The notes below the pieces were generated by a model. The model was not told the DNA's origin. It ran no database searches and saw nothing but the letters and a program-made list of their open reading frames with translations. Positions 1 to 8,723 of a stretch of 64,000 nucleotides of DNA are shown piece by piece (position 1 is the first letter of the stretch; each line of letters begins with the position of its first letter). The position numbers were made by a program, and so were the translations under genes. Source of the DNA: VAZQ01 sp963835165 (GTDB lineage: Bacteria > Pseudomonadota > Alphaproteobacteria > Rhizobiales > Xanthobacteraceae); contig CAWIGD010000036.1 in the NCBI GenBank assembly GCA_963835165.1, positions 11,117-75,116 of the forward strand, in the 5' to 3' direction.

Positions 1-543
1 AGGCCTCCCGGCACCCAGAAAGAGCCGGAGCCGGTGGTCGCGGCTCGTCTATCTCCTAAAACGCGAAAGTTGTTGGAGACGGAAGCGCGAAGAAACAAGC
101 GGACGTTAAGCCGCGAGATAGCGGCTCGCCTCGATTATACGTTGGGGCGGTATCAGAAGTTAAAAGTCGAGGGGCGGCCACCGCACATCATGGCGCTTTC
201 AGACGCAGTCGCGGTCGCGGCTCGGGTGATGGAAGAGACGACGGGGCGGCCATGGAACAAGGATCAGTACACTAGTGAACATCTGGCTAGGTCAATCCGC
301 GCTGTCATGGCTGATTTCACGCAACCCGGCGAGGTGACCATACCACCAAAGGTTATTGAGGAAGCTAAGCGCCATCCTGCCGGCGACGCTTACCCCACTC
401 AGCTCGGCGAGGACAAAGCTAAAGGGATCATTGCTTTGATAAGACTCACGCCGGATTGGCAATGGTGGGGGCCAAACTATCCTGATGTTGTGCTGGAAGT
501 CGGGAAAATCCGACGCGATCTTGAACCGACGAGGCGGAAATGA
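1..543 (+). CDS. Hypothetical protein with RHH-like N-terminus (5' partial)
   Basis: The reading frame is open to the left edge of the window, so the true start may lie outside; an internal GTG at 34 is the first start codon inside. The N-terminal part (ARLSPKTRKLLETEARRNKRTLS...EIAARLDYTL) has the pattern of an Arc/MetJ ribbon-helix-helix DNA-binding segment. The remaining ~120 residues are not recognised. The stop overlaps the integrase start (ATGA), so the two are probably cotranscribed, which suggests a regulatory or accessory role in the integrated element. The RHH assignment is by pattern only. Confidence 0.6.
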   Translation, partial: RPPGTQKEPEPVVAARLSPKTRKLLETEARRNKRTLSREIAARLDYTLGRYQKLKVEGRPPHIMALSDAVAVAARVMEETTGRPWNKDQYTSEHLARSIRAVMADFTQPGEVTIPPKVIEEAKRHPAGDAYPTQLGEDKAKGIIALIRLTPDWQWWGPNYPDVVLEVGKIRRDLEPTRRK

Positions 544-1679
544 GGGGCCACATCCGCGAGCGATCTCCTGGCCGTTGGGCGATCGTCATCGACATGCGCG
601 ATCCGCATACTGGCGAGCGCAAGCGCCGCTGGCATAGCTTCGCCGGCACTAAGAGGCAGGCACAGGTCGAGTGCGCCCGCTTGGTCTCGGAGGCGCAGAA
701 TGGCGCGGCAGTCGAATTGTCGCGTGTGACGGTCGGAGCCTACCTCGATCGCTTCCAATCTGATTGGGTTGCCGTCCACGTGTCTGCCCGAACGGCGGAA
801 CGCTATCACAGTCTGCTCGACCATGCGCGCCGCCATCTTGGCGACCGGCAGCTCCAGAAGCTTAGGCCGGCCGATCTCGCGGCTTTTTATGCAGACTTGT
901 CTCGATCAGGATTGGCGCCCCGAACGATCCGTCACGTACACGGGCTCGTCTTTCAGGCGCTCCGGCAGGCCAAGATTTGGGGCGTGATCCGCGACAATGT
1001 CGCAGAGAGCGTGAAGCCTCCACCGGTGCCGGACCATGAGCTGCCGATCCTGCAGCCCGATCGCGCACGGGAATTGCTCGAAGCCCTGCGCGGCCGTCCG
1101 TTCTATTTAATCGCCTCGCTCGCCCTGGCGACCGGGATGCGGCGTAATGAAATATTGGGCCTGCGCTGGCGGGACGTGGACCTTGATGCCGGCCGGCTGC
1201 GGGTGGAACTGTCGCTTGAGGAGACCACGGCTCACGGCATCAGGCTTAAGGCACCGAAGACGCGCAACGGTCGGCGCACGATTTCGCTGCCGCCACATAT
1301 TGTTACGGAGCTGCGGGCACACTGGCGCGCCCAGCAGGAACAGCGCCTTGCGATAGGCATGGGGAAGGCCCCGCCAGATAGTCAGGTGCTCGCCGGGGTT
1401 GACGGCAAGCCGCAAAGCCCAAGCACAGTTACCAAGGCTTGGCCCCGCGCCATGGCCGCAGCCGGCATGCCGGGGGTTACGCTACACTCCTTGCGCCACA
1501 CGCATGCATCGATGCTGATTGCATCCGGCATGGACGTGCTCACGATCAGCCGCCGCCTAGGCCACGGCTCGCCTACGATCACCCTGCGGGTGTACGGCCA
1601 CTTGATCCACGGCACCGATGATCGTGCCGCCCAGATCATGGAGGCGGCATTCGGCGGAACAATGGTAGCAATTCGGTAG
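540..1679 (+). CDS. Tyrosine recombinase / phage-type integrase
   Basis: Site-specific recombinase of the lambda-Int/XerC superfamily, 379 residues. The N-terminal half carries a SAM-like core-binding domain (about residues 60-150). The catalytic domain shows the first Arg in ATGMRRNEILGLRW (about residue 200), the HSLRHTHAS box (HxxR, about 315) and the tyrosine in LRVYGH after LGHGS (about 350). All key residues are present, so it should be active. It overlaps the preceding RHH-like gene by 4 bases. No tRNA or obvious att duplication lies just downstream, so the element it belongs to probably extends left of the window. Confidence 0.92.
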   Translation: MRGHIRERSPGRWAIVIDMRDPHTGERKRRWHSFAGTKRQAQVECARLVSEAQNGAAVELSRVTVGAYLDRFQSDWVAVHVSARTAERYHSLLDHARRHLGDRQLQKLRPADLAAFYADLSRSGLAPRTIRHVHGLVFQALRQAKIWGVIRDNVAESVKPPPVPDHELPILQPDRARELLEALRGRPFYLIASLALATGMRRNEILGLRWRDVDLDAGRLRVELSLEETTAHGIRLKAPKTRNGRRTISLPPHIVTELRAHWRAQQEQRLAIGMGKAPPDSQVLAGVDGKPQSPSTVTKAWPRAMAAAGMPGVTLHSLRHTHASMLIASGMDVLTISRRLGHGSPTITLRVYGHLIHGTDDRAAQIMEAAFGGTMVAIR

Positions 1680-1830
1680 CAGAAAGCGGCAAAAAGCCCG
1701 GAAATCAGCGGTAAATTGAGGTTTTGCAGAGGTGTGATACACCGCTGCTGCTCGACCTGCCAATACTCGACTTCACAAGACTTGACCTGCCACACGACTT
1801 CAACTCGCAGGACAACGGGAGCGGCCAGCC

Positions 1831-2670
1831 TTGCCGCACGACCGCGATATCACACAAGTGGACAGCCGGCTGCTCGACGAGCTCACCACCATCGTCTCGA
1901 TGGCTGCCGCCGCCATCCTTGCCGCCCGCGCGCACTCGCTTGACGCGCGGACCAAGGCTGACCTTTCTCCGGTGACCGCCGCCGACCACGCCGGCGAAGC
2001 CGTGATCCTCGAAGGCCTTGCCCGCCTGCTTCCCGGTGTGTGCGTGGTGTCGGAAGAAGCCGCGGGCTGTGCGCCGCCGGCCAGCATTCCGGCGAGCTTC
2101 GTCCTGGTCGACCCGCTCGACGGAACCCGTGAATTGTTGGCCGGCCGGGACGAATTCACCGTCAATGTTGCAATCGTGACCGGAGGACGCCCGCGTCTCG
2201 GCATCGTCGCCGCGCCGGCTAGGGGCTTGCTGTGGCGCGGGATCGAGGGCCAAGGCGCCGAGCGGCTGCGCCTGTCCCCGGGCGCGCCGGCAAGTGCCGC
2301 GCAGGAGCGCACCGCGATTTACACCCGAACCGCGCAGCGCGCGGGATTCGTCGCGATGGTGAGCCGCTCGCATCTCGACCCCCAAACCGAGTCATTCCTC
2401 GCGCGGCTGCCGATCACTGATCGCCGCGTATGCGGCTCGGCGTTCAAATTCTGTCGCATCGCCGAAGGGGGCGCCGACGTCTATCCGCGCCTTTCGACCA
2501 CCTGCGAGTGGGATGTGGCCGCCGGCCACGCGGTGCTGGCAGCCGCGGGCGGCGCCGTGATCACGCCGGAGGGAAAGCCGTTACCCTACGGCCGAAAGGC
2601 CGAGAACTTCCGTGTCCCGGCCTTCGTGGCCTGGGGCGACCCGTCATTGCCGAGCGCGCTCGGGGTCTAA
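1831..2670 (+). CDS. cysQ: 3'(2'),5'-bisphosphate nucleotidase CysQ
   Basis: Inositol-monophosphatase-superfamily enzyme of 279 residues. It is expected to hydrolyse 3'-phosphoadenosine 5'-phosphate to AMP during sulfate assimilation. Metal-binding motifs are visible: VSEEAAG (about residue 73), DPLDGTRELLAGRDEFTVNVA (starting about 94) and WDVAAGHAVLAAAGG (about 227). The start is a TTG at 1831; no closer in-frame ATG keeps the full N-terminus. The 150 bases between it and the integrase hold no gene. Length matches the family. The CysQ subgroup, rather than a general IMPase, is inferred from the DGTREL/NVAIV spacing. Confidence 0.85.
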   Translation: MPHDRDITQVDSRLLDELTTIVSMAAAAILAARAHSLDARTKADLSPVTAADHAGEAVILEGLARLLPGVCVVSEEAAGCAPPASIPASFVLVDPLDGTRELLAGRDEFTVNVAIVTGGRPRLGIVAAPARGLLWRGIEGQGAERLRLSPGAPASAAQERTAIYTRTAQRAGFVAMVSRSHLDPQTESFLARLPITDRRVCGSAFKFCRIAEGGADVYPRLSTTCEWDVAAGHAVLAAAGGAVITPEGKPLPYGRKAENFRVPAFVAWGDPSLPSALGV

Positions 2671-2960
2671 CGCCAGGCGGAACCGACCGGGTCGGCTCGC
2701 CTCGCGGTACGCCATCGCGGCCACCTGACCGCTTGACCCGGCGTTCCCTTGTTAGCCCGAGACGGGATATCCGGCGCCGCCACCGCCGCTCCAGGCCCCC
2801 ATCCGCGAGCGCCGCCGTAAGGTGGCAAGACTTCGTTAGCCCCGCTGCGGTCATAGTGTTGCCGATGATGCGGCGAGTTGGTTGCGGTTTGGCCGCAAAG
2901 CTGCGGTATCCCGTCCATAACGGGTTCAGCGGAGTTACCTCTCGATTTTAGGAGCACTCG

Positions 2961-3638
2961 ATGCGCCCCGTGATGCGGACCATCGCTCTTTTCCTTCTCC
3001 TTGTCGGCGCCGGAACTGGACAGTCAGCGGCCCAGTCCAATCCCCAGGCTCAAGACAATCCTCAGGGCGGCCCGCCGCCCCCGAATTATCCTCCGCCGCA
3101 GGGCAATCCGCCGCCGAACAATCCTCCGCCCCAGGCCAGACCCAGCCCCCAGGGCCAGCACTTCTCCTCGAATGAAGTCATCGACGCGGGCCACCGGTTC
3201 TTCGGCACCGTCTCGCGCGGCCTGGCCCAACTCGTCGAAAAGGCCGGGAGCCAATGGGGGCTGCCCAACGGCTACGTGCTCGGCCAGGAAGCCGGCGGCG
3301 CGGTGGTCGCGGGGCTGCGCTACGGCGAAGGGGTCCTCTACACCAAGAATGCCGGCGACCTCAGGGTTTTCTGGCAAGGTCCTTCGCTCGGTTGGGATTT
3401 CGGCGGCGAAGGCGCACGGACCATGATGCTCATCTACAACCTGCCGGCCACCGAAGCCGTGTACCAGCGTTTCGCCGGTATCGACGGTTCGGCTTATTTC
3501 GTCGGCGGCTTGGGAATGACGGCATTGACCGCCAGCAATATCGTGGTCGTCCCGATCCGCACCGGCGTCGGGCTGCGCCTGGGCGCCAATGTCGGCTATG
3601 TCAAATTCACGCCCACGGCGACATGGAACCCGTTCTGA
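2961..3638 (+). CDS. eipA: EipA family envelope protein (DUF1134)
   Basis: Secreted 225-residue protein. Residues 1-22 form a signal peptide ending at AAQS. Residues 25-65 are a low-complexity Pro/Gln/Asn linker, and the rest is a DUF1134 domain with its glycine-rich conserved blocks (LAQLVEKAG, GYVLGQEAGGA, GLRYGEG, FWQGPSLGWDFGGEG). DUF1134 is the EipA domain, a periplasmic beta-barrel-like protein needed for envelope integrity in Brucella. A leader of about 10 bases with GGAG precedes the ATG. The extended proline-rich linker is longer than I would expect and may be lineage-specific. Confidence 0.85.
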   Translation: MRPVMRTIALFLLLVGAGTGQSAAQSNPQAQDNPQGGPPPPNYPPPQGNPPPNNPPPQARPSPQGQHFSSNEVIDAGHRFFGTVSRGLAQLVEKAGSQWGLPNGYVLGQEAGGAVVAGLRYGEGVLYTKNAGDLRVFWQGPSLGWDFGGEGARTMMLIYNLPATEAVYQRFAGIDGSAYFVGGLGMTALTASNIVVVPIRTGVGLRLGANVGYVKFTPTATWNPF

Positions 3639-3820
3639 GCCAGATCATCCGGCCCAGGCAGGCTTCCCGTTCTTGGCCGCGCGGTTGGCGGGGCGGATCG
3701 CCCATGACGTGCGGCTCTCCCGGAGTGCTCGCTCTGGTTTAGATTAGTGGCCGCCGATGCTGGAAGCGCCCGGCCGGGCGTGCCATTCTGTCAAAGTACG
3801 GCTGAGATGGTCCAGGAGGG

Positions 3821-5137
3821 GTGATGATCGAACCGATCATGTATATCGGGATCGGGTTTCTGGTCGCGGGGTTGCTCGTCATCGGCGTCATCCCGTTGGT
3901 GCATGCCCGCGCGGTGCGTCTCACCATGCGTCGGCTGGAAGCGCTGACCCCGCTGTCGAGGGCGGAAATTCAGGCCGACAAGGATCAGCTGCGCGCCGAA
4001 TTCGCCATGTCCATGAGCCGGCTCGAAATGAACGTCGAGCAGATGAAGGCGAAAACCACCAGCCAGGCCGCCGAGATCGGCAGGAAAAGCGAGGCGATCG
4101 GCCGGCTCAAGTTCGAGCTCGGCGAAAAAACCGCGGCGCTGTTCGCGCTCGAAGCCAAGGAAAAGCAGCTGGCCGACGATGTCCGAGCGCTCGAGAGCGA
4201 GCTCGCGGCGAGAACGGGCGCGTTGCAGGAGGCCGAAGGCGCGCTCGCGAATGCGCAGGCCGAACTCACCCGGATCAGCGCCCACTTCCAACAAAACACG
4301 CTGTCGTCCGACACCCAGCGCGTCGAGCTGGCGGCTGTGCAGGCACAGGCCGCGCTCCTGCAGGATCACGTCGGTGGCTACGACAAAGAGAACAAGGAGC
4401 TGCGGGATCGCCTGAGCAACAAGACCGCCGAGGCCGAGGCGGCGCGGCAACAGCTCGCCGGGGAGCGCGGCCGGGCCGACCAGCTGGGCGCCCGCGTCGG
4501 CGAACTCGAGCGTCAGCTCGTCGCGCAGACCACGGAAGCGGAAGTTCTGGCGCGCCGCGTCCAGGAGCTCGGCACCCAGCTCGAAGAGCAGGGGCGCTTC
4601 CTGACCGACTACGAGAACGCGTCCGGCCGCTTGCGCAACGAAGCGGTGAGCGCGCAGGAGAGCGAGTCCACGCTTCGCGCCGAACTGGCCGAGTTGGAAG
4701 GGCGCTACCGCCTTGCGATCGATACCGTGACCACCGAGAAGTCGCTGATCGAAAGCGAGCTCAAGCGGTCGCATGACGAACGCGCCAAGCTGCAGCGCGA
4801 CATTGCGGCGATGAGACGTGACGCGGAGAATGGCGGCGCGAACGTGCGCAAGGAAAATGCCGTGTTGCGCGAGAGCATCAACGACGTTGCGGCCGAGGTC
4901 GCGCGCCTCACCGCCACCCTGGAAGGGCCGGACTCGCCCATTGCTGCGATCCTCGATGGCGACGTCGGCCGTCCGGCGGCGAGCGGGGCGAATGGAGCAC
5001 CCCCGGCCCGGATGCCGCGGGCGGGAGAATCAAAGGACACGCTTGCGGATCGGATTCGCACTTTGCAAGGCGGAGCGTCGCGCGCTGCTCCCGCTTCCGA
5101 ACCAACCCGCGGTCCCGCCCGCAACGCGCGCCGATAA
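3821..5137 (+). CDS. Membrane-anchored coiled-coil protein, function unknown
   Basis: A 438-residue protein with one N-terminal transmembrane helix (about residues 5-27) followed by long heptad-rich coiled coil from about 45 to 360 (runs of LE, QLA, ELEQL, ARVGELERQL). A short Pro/Ala-rich, charged tail ends in Arg residues. The start follows a GGAGGGGTG Shine-Dalgarno. The architecture implies an inner-membrane protein projecting a rod into the cytoplasm or periplasm, perhaps structural. It is not assigned to any named family; similar proteins occur in rhizobial genomes. Codon use is like its neighbours. Confidence 0.8.
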   Translation: MMIEPIMYIGIGFLVAGLLVIGVIPLVHARAVRLTMRRLEALTPLSRAEIQADKDQLRAEFAMSMSRLEMNVEQMKAKTTSQAAEIGRKSEAIGRLKFELGEKTAALFALEAKEKQLADDVRALESELAARTGALQEAEGALANAQAELTRISAHFQQNTLSSDTQRVELAAVQAQAALLQDHVGGYDKENKELRDRLSNKTAEAEAARQQLAGERGRADQLGARVGELERQLVAQTTEAEVLARRVQELGTQLEEQGRFLTDYENASGRLRNEAVSAQESESTLRAELAELEGRYRLAIDTVTTEKSLIESELKRSHDERAKLQRDIAAMRRDAENGGANVRKENAVLRESINDVAAEVARLTATLEGPDSPIAAILDGDVGRPAASGANGAPPARMPRAGESKDTLADRIRTLQGGASRAAPASEPTRGPARNARR

Positions 5138-5347
5138 GTCTGCGCAATCCGTATGCGATCGCTCGCGGCGCGATGCGCCGGAGACCGGGAAAGCGCGCGT
5201 TCAGCAGGTCGGGGCTAGGAGCCCGCGATCGATCGCCGGCCTCCATCTGCAGTTCCGCGCGCGCGGTCCGCGGCCTAATGGGACGTTTCACCGAGGCTCA
5301 CTTCGCTTGACACTGTCCGTAGCTGCCTTAAATGCTGGCCTCGGTGC

Positions 5348-5422
5348 GGGCGCTTAGCTCAGCGGGAGAGCGTTCCCTTCACACGGGAGAGGTCGCAGGT
5401 TCAATCCCTGCAGCGCCCACCA
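5348..5422 (+). tRNA. tRNA-Val (anticodon CAC)
   Basis: A complete cloverleaf can be folded. The acceptor stem GGGCGCT (5348-5354) pairs with AGCGCCC (5412-5418), the discriminator is A and CCA is encoded (5420-5422). The D arm is GCTC/GAGC, the anticodon stem TTCCC/GGGAG has loop TTCACAC giving anticodon CAC at 5380-5382, and the T arm GCAGG/CCTGC carries TTCAATC. It sits alone between the coiled-coil gene and the H-NS gene. Confidence 0.95.
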
Positions 5423-5791
5423 TCGACCCCGTCAAGCCGGGTCCGCATCTCGCTCGCCGCGGAAGCTGGAAACGCTCCGCGATCCAGCTCTTGCGAGAAG
5501 TCATGCAAAGACAATCCGGCGGTTAAACATGACGGCAAGCGCCGCCGATCAACACCGGGAGATCTTCTCATTGCGCCGGGGGTGTAATGCGCGGCTAACA
5601 AAATCCTCCGCCGAAAACCTTTCAGCCAATACAGCGATAGCAAACCAATGCTTTCGCTCTTAGGGTCGTCTGGCGCGCGCGGTACAACCGGGCGACGCTT
5701 TCGCCCTTCCGATCCGACCAATCGCTATTGTACGACAATGCTGCACGAGAGGACGTCGAGTTTGCGTCCAACGGTGCATTTCGGCAGGAGT
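5423..5791. other. Intergenic region, no gene recognised
   Basis: About 370 bases between tRNA-Val and the convergent 3' end of the H-NS-like gene. Short open frames exist on both strands but have no ribosome binding site or recognisable family. I see no clear promoter, hairpin terminator or att duplication of the tRNA end. Confidence 0.5.
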
Positions 5792-6169
5792 TTATTTGCG
5801 CTTGCGGCGGGATTTCTTCGCCGCAGGTCCCTTGCGCGCGCCAGCCGATTTATTGATGGCAAACTCTTCGATCTTGTGGCCTTCCTTGACGAGCGCCGTG
5901 AGCCATCGCGGTCGAGCGCCGCGGCCCGCCCAGGTTTCGCCGCCGGGTCCGCGGAACTTCGGCGCCACCTTGCGCCCTTTCATCGCAGAGCGCCGACCGG
6001 ATCCCCAGCCGCGCGCCGCGCGCGCATGACCGCCGGAATTGCTTTCGAGGCCTAAGCGAGAAAGCTGCTGCTCAAGTTCGCTGCGCTTTTCGCTAAGCTT
6101 CTTGTCGATTTCGGCTCGAAGCGAAAGCAATGCATCGACATCCATGCCTCTTAAGTTCATCGTGGCCAT
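5792..6169 (-). CDS. H-NS/HvrA family nucleoid protein
   Basis: A 125-residue DNA-binding protein. Residues about 5-45 (MDVDALLSLRAEIDKKL...) form the oligomerising coiled coil. Residues about 70-100 hold the H-NS C-terminal DNA-binding motif of the alphaproteobacterial/HvrA type (PKFRGPGGETWAGRGARPRWL), followed by a Lys/Arg/Ala-rich basic tail that could add non-specific DNA contact. It probably silences AT-richer or foreign DNA, which is relevant in a window with integrated elements. It stands as a single gene with its own upstream region (6170-6405). Confidence 0.88.
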   Translation of the reverse strand: MATMNLRGMDVDALLSLRAEIDKKLSEKRSELEQQLSRLGLESNSGGHARAARGWGSGRRSAMKGRKVAPKFRGPGGETWAGRGARPRWLTALVKEGHKIEEFAINKSAGARKGPAAKKSRRKRK

Positions 6170-6405
6170 ACCAATCTCCCATTTGTGGCAGGTTGCGGTT
6201 TGATAGAGCTATTCAACTGAAAGGCAAGCACGCTAAGGTGGCATGGAAATGTTGGACATACTTATCCTTCCTAAGCTGTCCTAGTCCACCGCTAATTTGC
6301 CGGGGCTCATGAGGGGTTATCGTCAGGGACCGGTCGCCGCAATTCCGGGCGAATGTCCGGCATTAGTATTGCCATCCACCGACGGCACCGACAAGGGAGG
6401 GAGAC

Positions 6406-7278
6406 TTGCAGCGACGCACTTTCATGGCGGGCTCAGCGGCTGTACTCGCCGGCGCCGTGTTGCCGCGCGTGGCACGAGCAAATGTGCCTGCGCCATATAG
6501 CTGGGATCTGCAGCCCCCGACCACAAGCCGCGAAGCTTTCATCAAATGGGCGGTCGAGAACCGCGGTGAGAATCCCAAGCTTCTTGCCGCGCGCTGGGAC
6601 CGCTATGTTTTCTTGCGCGCAAACAACGATTTCATAAATGCCCGCAACGGGCGCGCCTTTCTCTTGACCCCGCGCGACGAATTCGTGCTCAAGCGGGATG
6701 TCGGACGCGCCTACGAGCGCGACTTCCACGATATCGGGTGGGGGGTGACAATTTCAGGCCCGCTCGTGGTGAGCCGCATGACTTCGACCATCGATGTGCA
6801 GATGGGTGAGAAAGTGCTCGAAATCGGTACCGGCTCGGGTAACCAATCGGCCTATCTTTCCAATCTTACCGACAAGGTCTGGACTATCGAAATCATCAAG
6901 CCGCTGGCGGAACGTACCCGCGGCATCTACGACGACCTGATCGGACGCGGTTATACCGAGTACAAGTCGATCAACAGCAAGAATGCCGACGGCTACTACG
7001 GCTGGGAAGAAGCCGCGCCGTTCGACAAGATCATCGTTACCTGCGGCATCGATCACATCCCGCCGCCGCTGCTCAGTCAGCTGCGCCCGAATGGCATCAT
7101 GGTGATTCCGGTCGGCCCGCCCGGTCAGCACGTGATCTTGAAGGTGGTGAAGCAGCAGGGTGCCGACGGAGCCATCAGGGTCGCGCGCTCGAATGTGTAT
7201 AACAAGGTCGTCCCATTCGTCGCATTCACCAAGCTCGACGGCGAGGCCATCAAGGGCACGCATAACGGCACCCGATGA
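6406..7278 (+). CDS. Exported protein-L-isoaspartate O-methyltransferase-like protein
   Basis: A 290-residue SAM-dependent methyltransferase of the PCMT fold. Motif I is EKVLEIGTGSGNQSAY (about residues 134-150) and post-I is WTIEIIKPLAE, with a later FDKIIVTCGIDHIPPPLL block typical of PCMT. The start is TTG at 6406 with a strong GGGAGGGAG box 5 bases before. The N-terminus QRRTFMAGSAAVLAGAVLPRVARA is a twin-arginine-like signal (RRTFM plus hydrophobic stretch), implying export. SAM is not normally available outside the cytoplasm, so either the signal is only a membrane anchor or the fold has another job. Confidence 0.82.
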   Translation: MQRRTFMAGSAAVLAGAVLPRVARANVPAPYSWDLQPPTTSREAFIKWAVENRGENPKLLAARWDRYVFLRANNDFINARNGRAFLLTPRDEFVLKRDVGRAYERDFHDIGWGVTISGPLVVSRMTSTIDVQMGEKVLEIGTGSGNQSAYLSNLTDKVWTIEIIKPLAERTRGIYDDLIGRGYTEYKSINSKNADGYYGWEEAAPFDKIIVTCGIDHIPPPLLSQLRPNGIMVIPVGPPGQHVILKVVKQQGADGAIRVARSNVYNKVVPFVAFTKLDGEAIKGTHNGTR

Positions 7279-7538
7279 AGGGGCGGTTCGAGATCCGAGT
7301 TAACCTTGGGGTCGAGTAATGTTTGGGTCGGCCGCGCGTTGACGGTAGAATATTCCTGTCTGGTAAGGGGCGCTCACCGCGAAAACCGACAGCGACTTTT
7401 CGGCAACACTGCACCGTAATCTGCCCAGCGCCGGAATGCAGGCCGTCGACCACCCGTCCTGCCGCCTGTAGACTCCCAAGCTCCGCCTTAAGGGGATGGA
7501 ATTCCGACATCTAGAAATCAATCATACGAGGTCTTGCG

Positions 7539-8084
7539 ATGCTTGCGCGCTTCCTCGCCGGCGCCGTGTGCGCGGCCGGCGTCCTCACTGCAGTCTGCAC
7601 CCCGGCCGCCGCCCAGTCGTTTTTCTCCAGCATGTTCGGGTCGTCGACTGGGCGCACCGTTGTGAGCTATCCCGGCAGCCAGAAGCCGGGCACCATCGTG
7701 ATCAACACGCGGGATCGCCGCCTTTATCTCGTGCTCGGCAACGGACAGGCCCTGAGTTACGGCATCGGCGTCGGACGCGTGGGCTTCACCTGGAGCGGCG
7801 TCACTCACGTCAGCGCCAAGCGCGAGTGGCCGGACTGGACGCCGCCCGCGCAGATGCGGCAGCGCCGGCCCGACCTGCCGCGCCACATGGCCGGCGGCGT
7901 CGCCAACCCGCTCGGCGCGCGCGCGATGTATCTGGGCTCGAGTCTATACCGCATTCACGGCTCGAATGAGCCGGAGACGATCGGCCAGGCAGTCTCTTCG
8001 GGCTGCTTCCGCCTGACCAACGACGATGTGGTCGACCTCTATAGCCGGGTTCGAGTCGGCGCGACTGTCATCGTTCAGCAGTAG
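7539..8084 (+). CDS. L,D-transpeptidase (YkuD domain)
   Basis: Periplasmic 181-residue cell-wall enzyme with a signal peptide (residues 1-25, cleaved near AAAQS). The YkuD domain begins at GTIVINTRDRRLYLVL (about 50) and carries the catalytic signature HGSNEP...SSGCFRLTNDDVVDLY (about residues 140-170), with His and Cys in the usual spacing. It should form 3-3 peptidoglycan cross-links or attach proteins to peptidoglycan, as is frequent in Hyphomicrobiales. It is a single gene followed at once by a hairpin (8097-8123). Confidence 0.93.
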   Translation: MLARFLAGAVCAAGVLTAVCTPAAAQSFFSSMFGSSTGRTVVSYPGSQKPGTIVINTRDRRLYLVLGNGQALSYGIGVGRVGFTWSGVTHVSAKREWPDWTPPAQMRQRRPDLPRHMAGGVANPLGARAMYLGSSLYRIHGSNEPETIGQAVSSGCFRLTNDDVVDLYSRVRVGATVIVQQ

Positions 8085-8096
8085 GAGACCGAGCGC

Positions 8097-8123
8097 CTAG
8101 TGTGGCGCAAAAAGCCACACTAG
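8097..8123 (+). terminator. Putative hairpin terminator after the L,D-transpeptidase gene
   Basis: Perfect 10-bp inverted repeat CTAGTGTGGC / GCCACACTAG (8097-8106 and 8114-8123) around a 7-base A-rich loop, 12 bases after the stop codon. There is no T-tract after the stem, so it is either a weak terminator or part of a palindromic intergenic element together with the larger palindrome at 8135-8210. Confidence 0.45.
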
Positions 8124-8134
8124 GATCATGACTT

Positions 8135-8210
8135 GCTAGTGTCCCTTTGTTTCCGACGTTCGTAAAAGCGGGTGCCGAAATGATACGAACGTCGGAAACG
8201 GGAAACTAGC
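8135..8210. repeat. Large imperfect palindrome overlapping the DUF971 stop codon
   Basis: The inner arms are a perfect 16-bp inverted repeat, GTTTCCGACGTTCGTA at 8149-8164 and its complement at 8184-8199, around a 19-base loop. The outer arms GCTAGT (8135-8140) and ACTAGC (8205-8210) extend it with a short mismatched stretch. The right outer arm contains the TAG stop codon of the minus-strand DUF971 gene. It shares the CTAGTGT start with the smaller hairpin just upstream. It resembles a dispersed REP-like element; copy number in the genome cannot be judged here. Confidence 0.6.
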
Positions 8211-8571
8211 GCTGCAGGCCCTTGCCGGCGAGGTCGTCGAGATATTCTTTCCAATTGGCCTCCCGGTTACGGCCCAGCGCAAGGAAATAGTCCCAGCTGT
8301 AGATGCCGGTCGAATGCATATCGTCGAAGACGAGCCGCACCGCGTAATTGCCGATCGGGTTCACTTCCAGGATGGCGACGTCCTTCTTGCCGCCGACGGT
8401 CTTGCGCTCGTCGGGTGAATGGCCCTGCACCTCGGCGCTTGGGCTCTTGACCCGCAGGTATTCCGCACCGAGGTCGAACGTCTCGCCGCTGTCGAAGGCG
8501 ACGGTCAGCGCCTTGCCTCCCTTGTGCAGCCGCAGTTCCGTCGGCCAGGGTTTTGACGCCGCGTCGCTCAT
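8206..8571 (-). CDS. DUF971 domain protein (GBBH-like N-terminal domain)
   Basis: A 121-residue single-domain protein matching the gamma-butyrobetaine-hydroxylase N-terminal-like/DUF971 family: WPTELRLHKGGKALTVAFDSG, EYLRVKSPSAEVQGH, VGGKKDVAILEVNPIGNYAVRLVFDDMHSTGIYSWDYF. In many bacteria the family is encoded near Fe-S carrier (Mrp/ApbC) or iron-dependent genes, but no such neighbour is here. Length fits the stand-alone family. Its stop codon lies inside the palindrome at 8135-8210. Confidence 0.85.
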   Translation of the reverse strand: MSDAASKPWPTELRLHKGGKALTVAFDSGETFDLGAEYLRVKSPSAEVQGHSPDERKTVGGKKDVAILEVNPIGNYAVRLVFDDMHSTGIYSWDYFLALGRNREANWKEYLDDLAGKGLQR

Positions 8572-8723
8572 GTCGACCTCCCAGGGAGCGCCGAGAAACC
8601 TCGATTGCCCCTACAGACGTGCAGAAAGCTCATAGCTCGCCGGACAGCCCCGCGCCACCGTCAGGCCTGGGCATTGCGCGGTACCCGGCCGGCCGCCATG
8701 ATGATGACCCGAAGTTGCGGCAC

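Noticed and set aside
3757..4776. Long + strand open frame of 339 codons overlapping the coiled-coil gene
   Set aside because: Arg/Ala/Gly-rich shadow of the real frame at 3821-5137; no start context or family.
5348..5422. tRNA-Val as insertion target of the integrase at 540
   Set aside because: No duplicate of its 3' end was seen near 1.7 kb, and the genes between are ordinary core genes.
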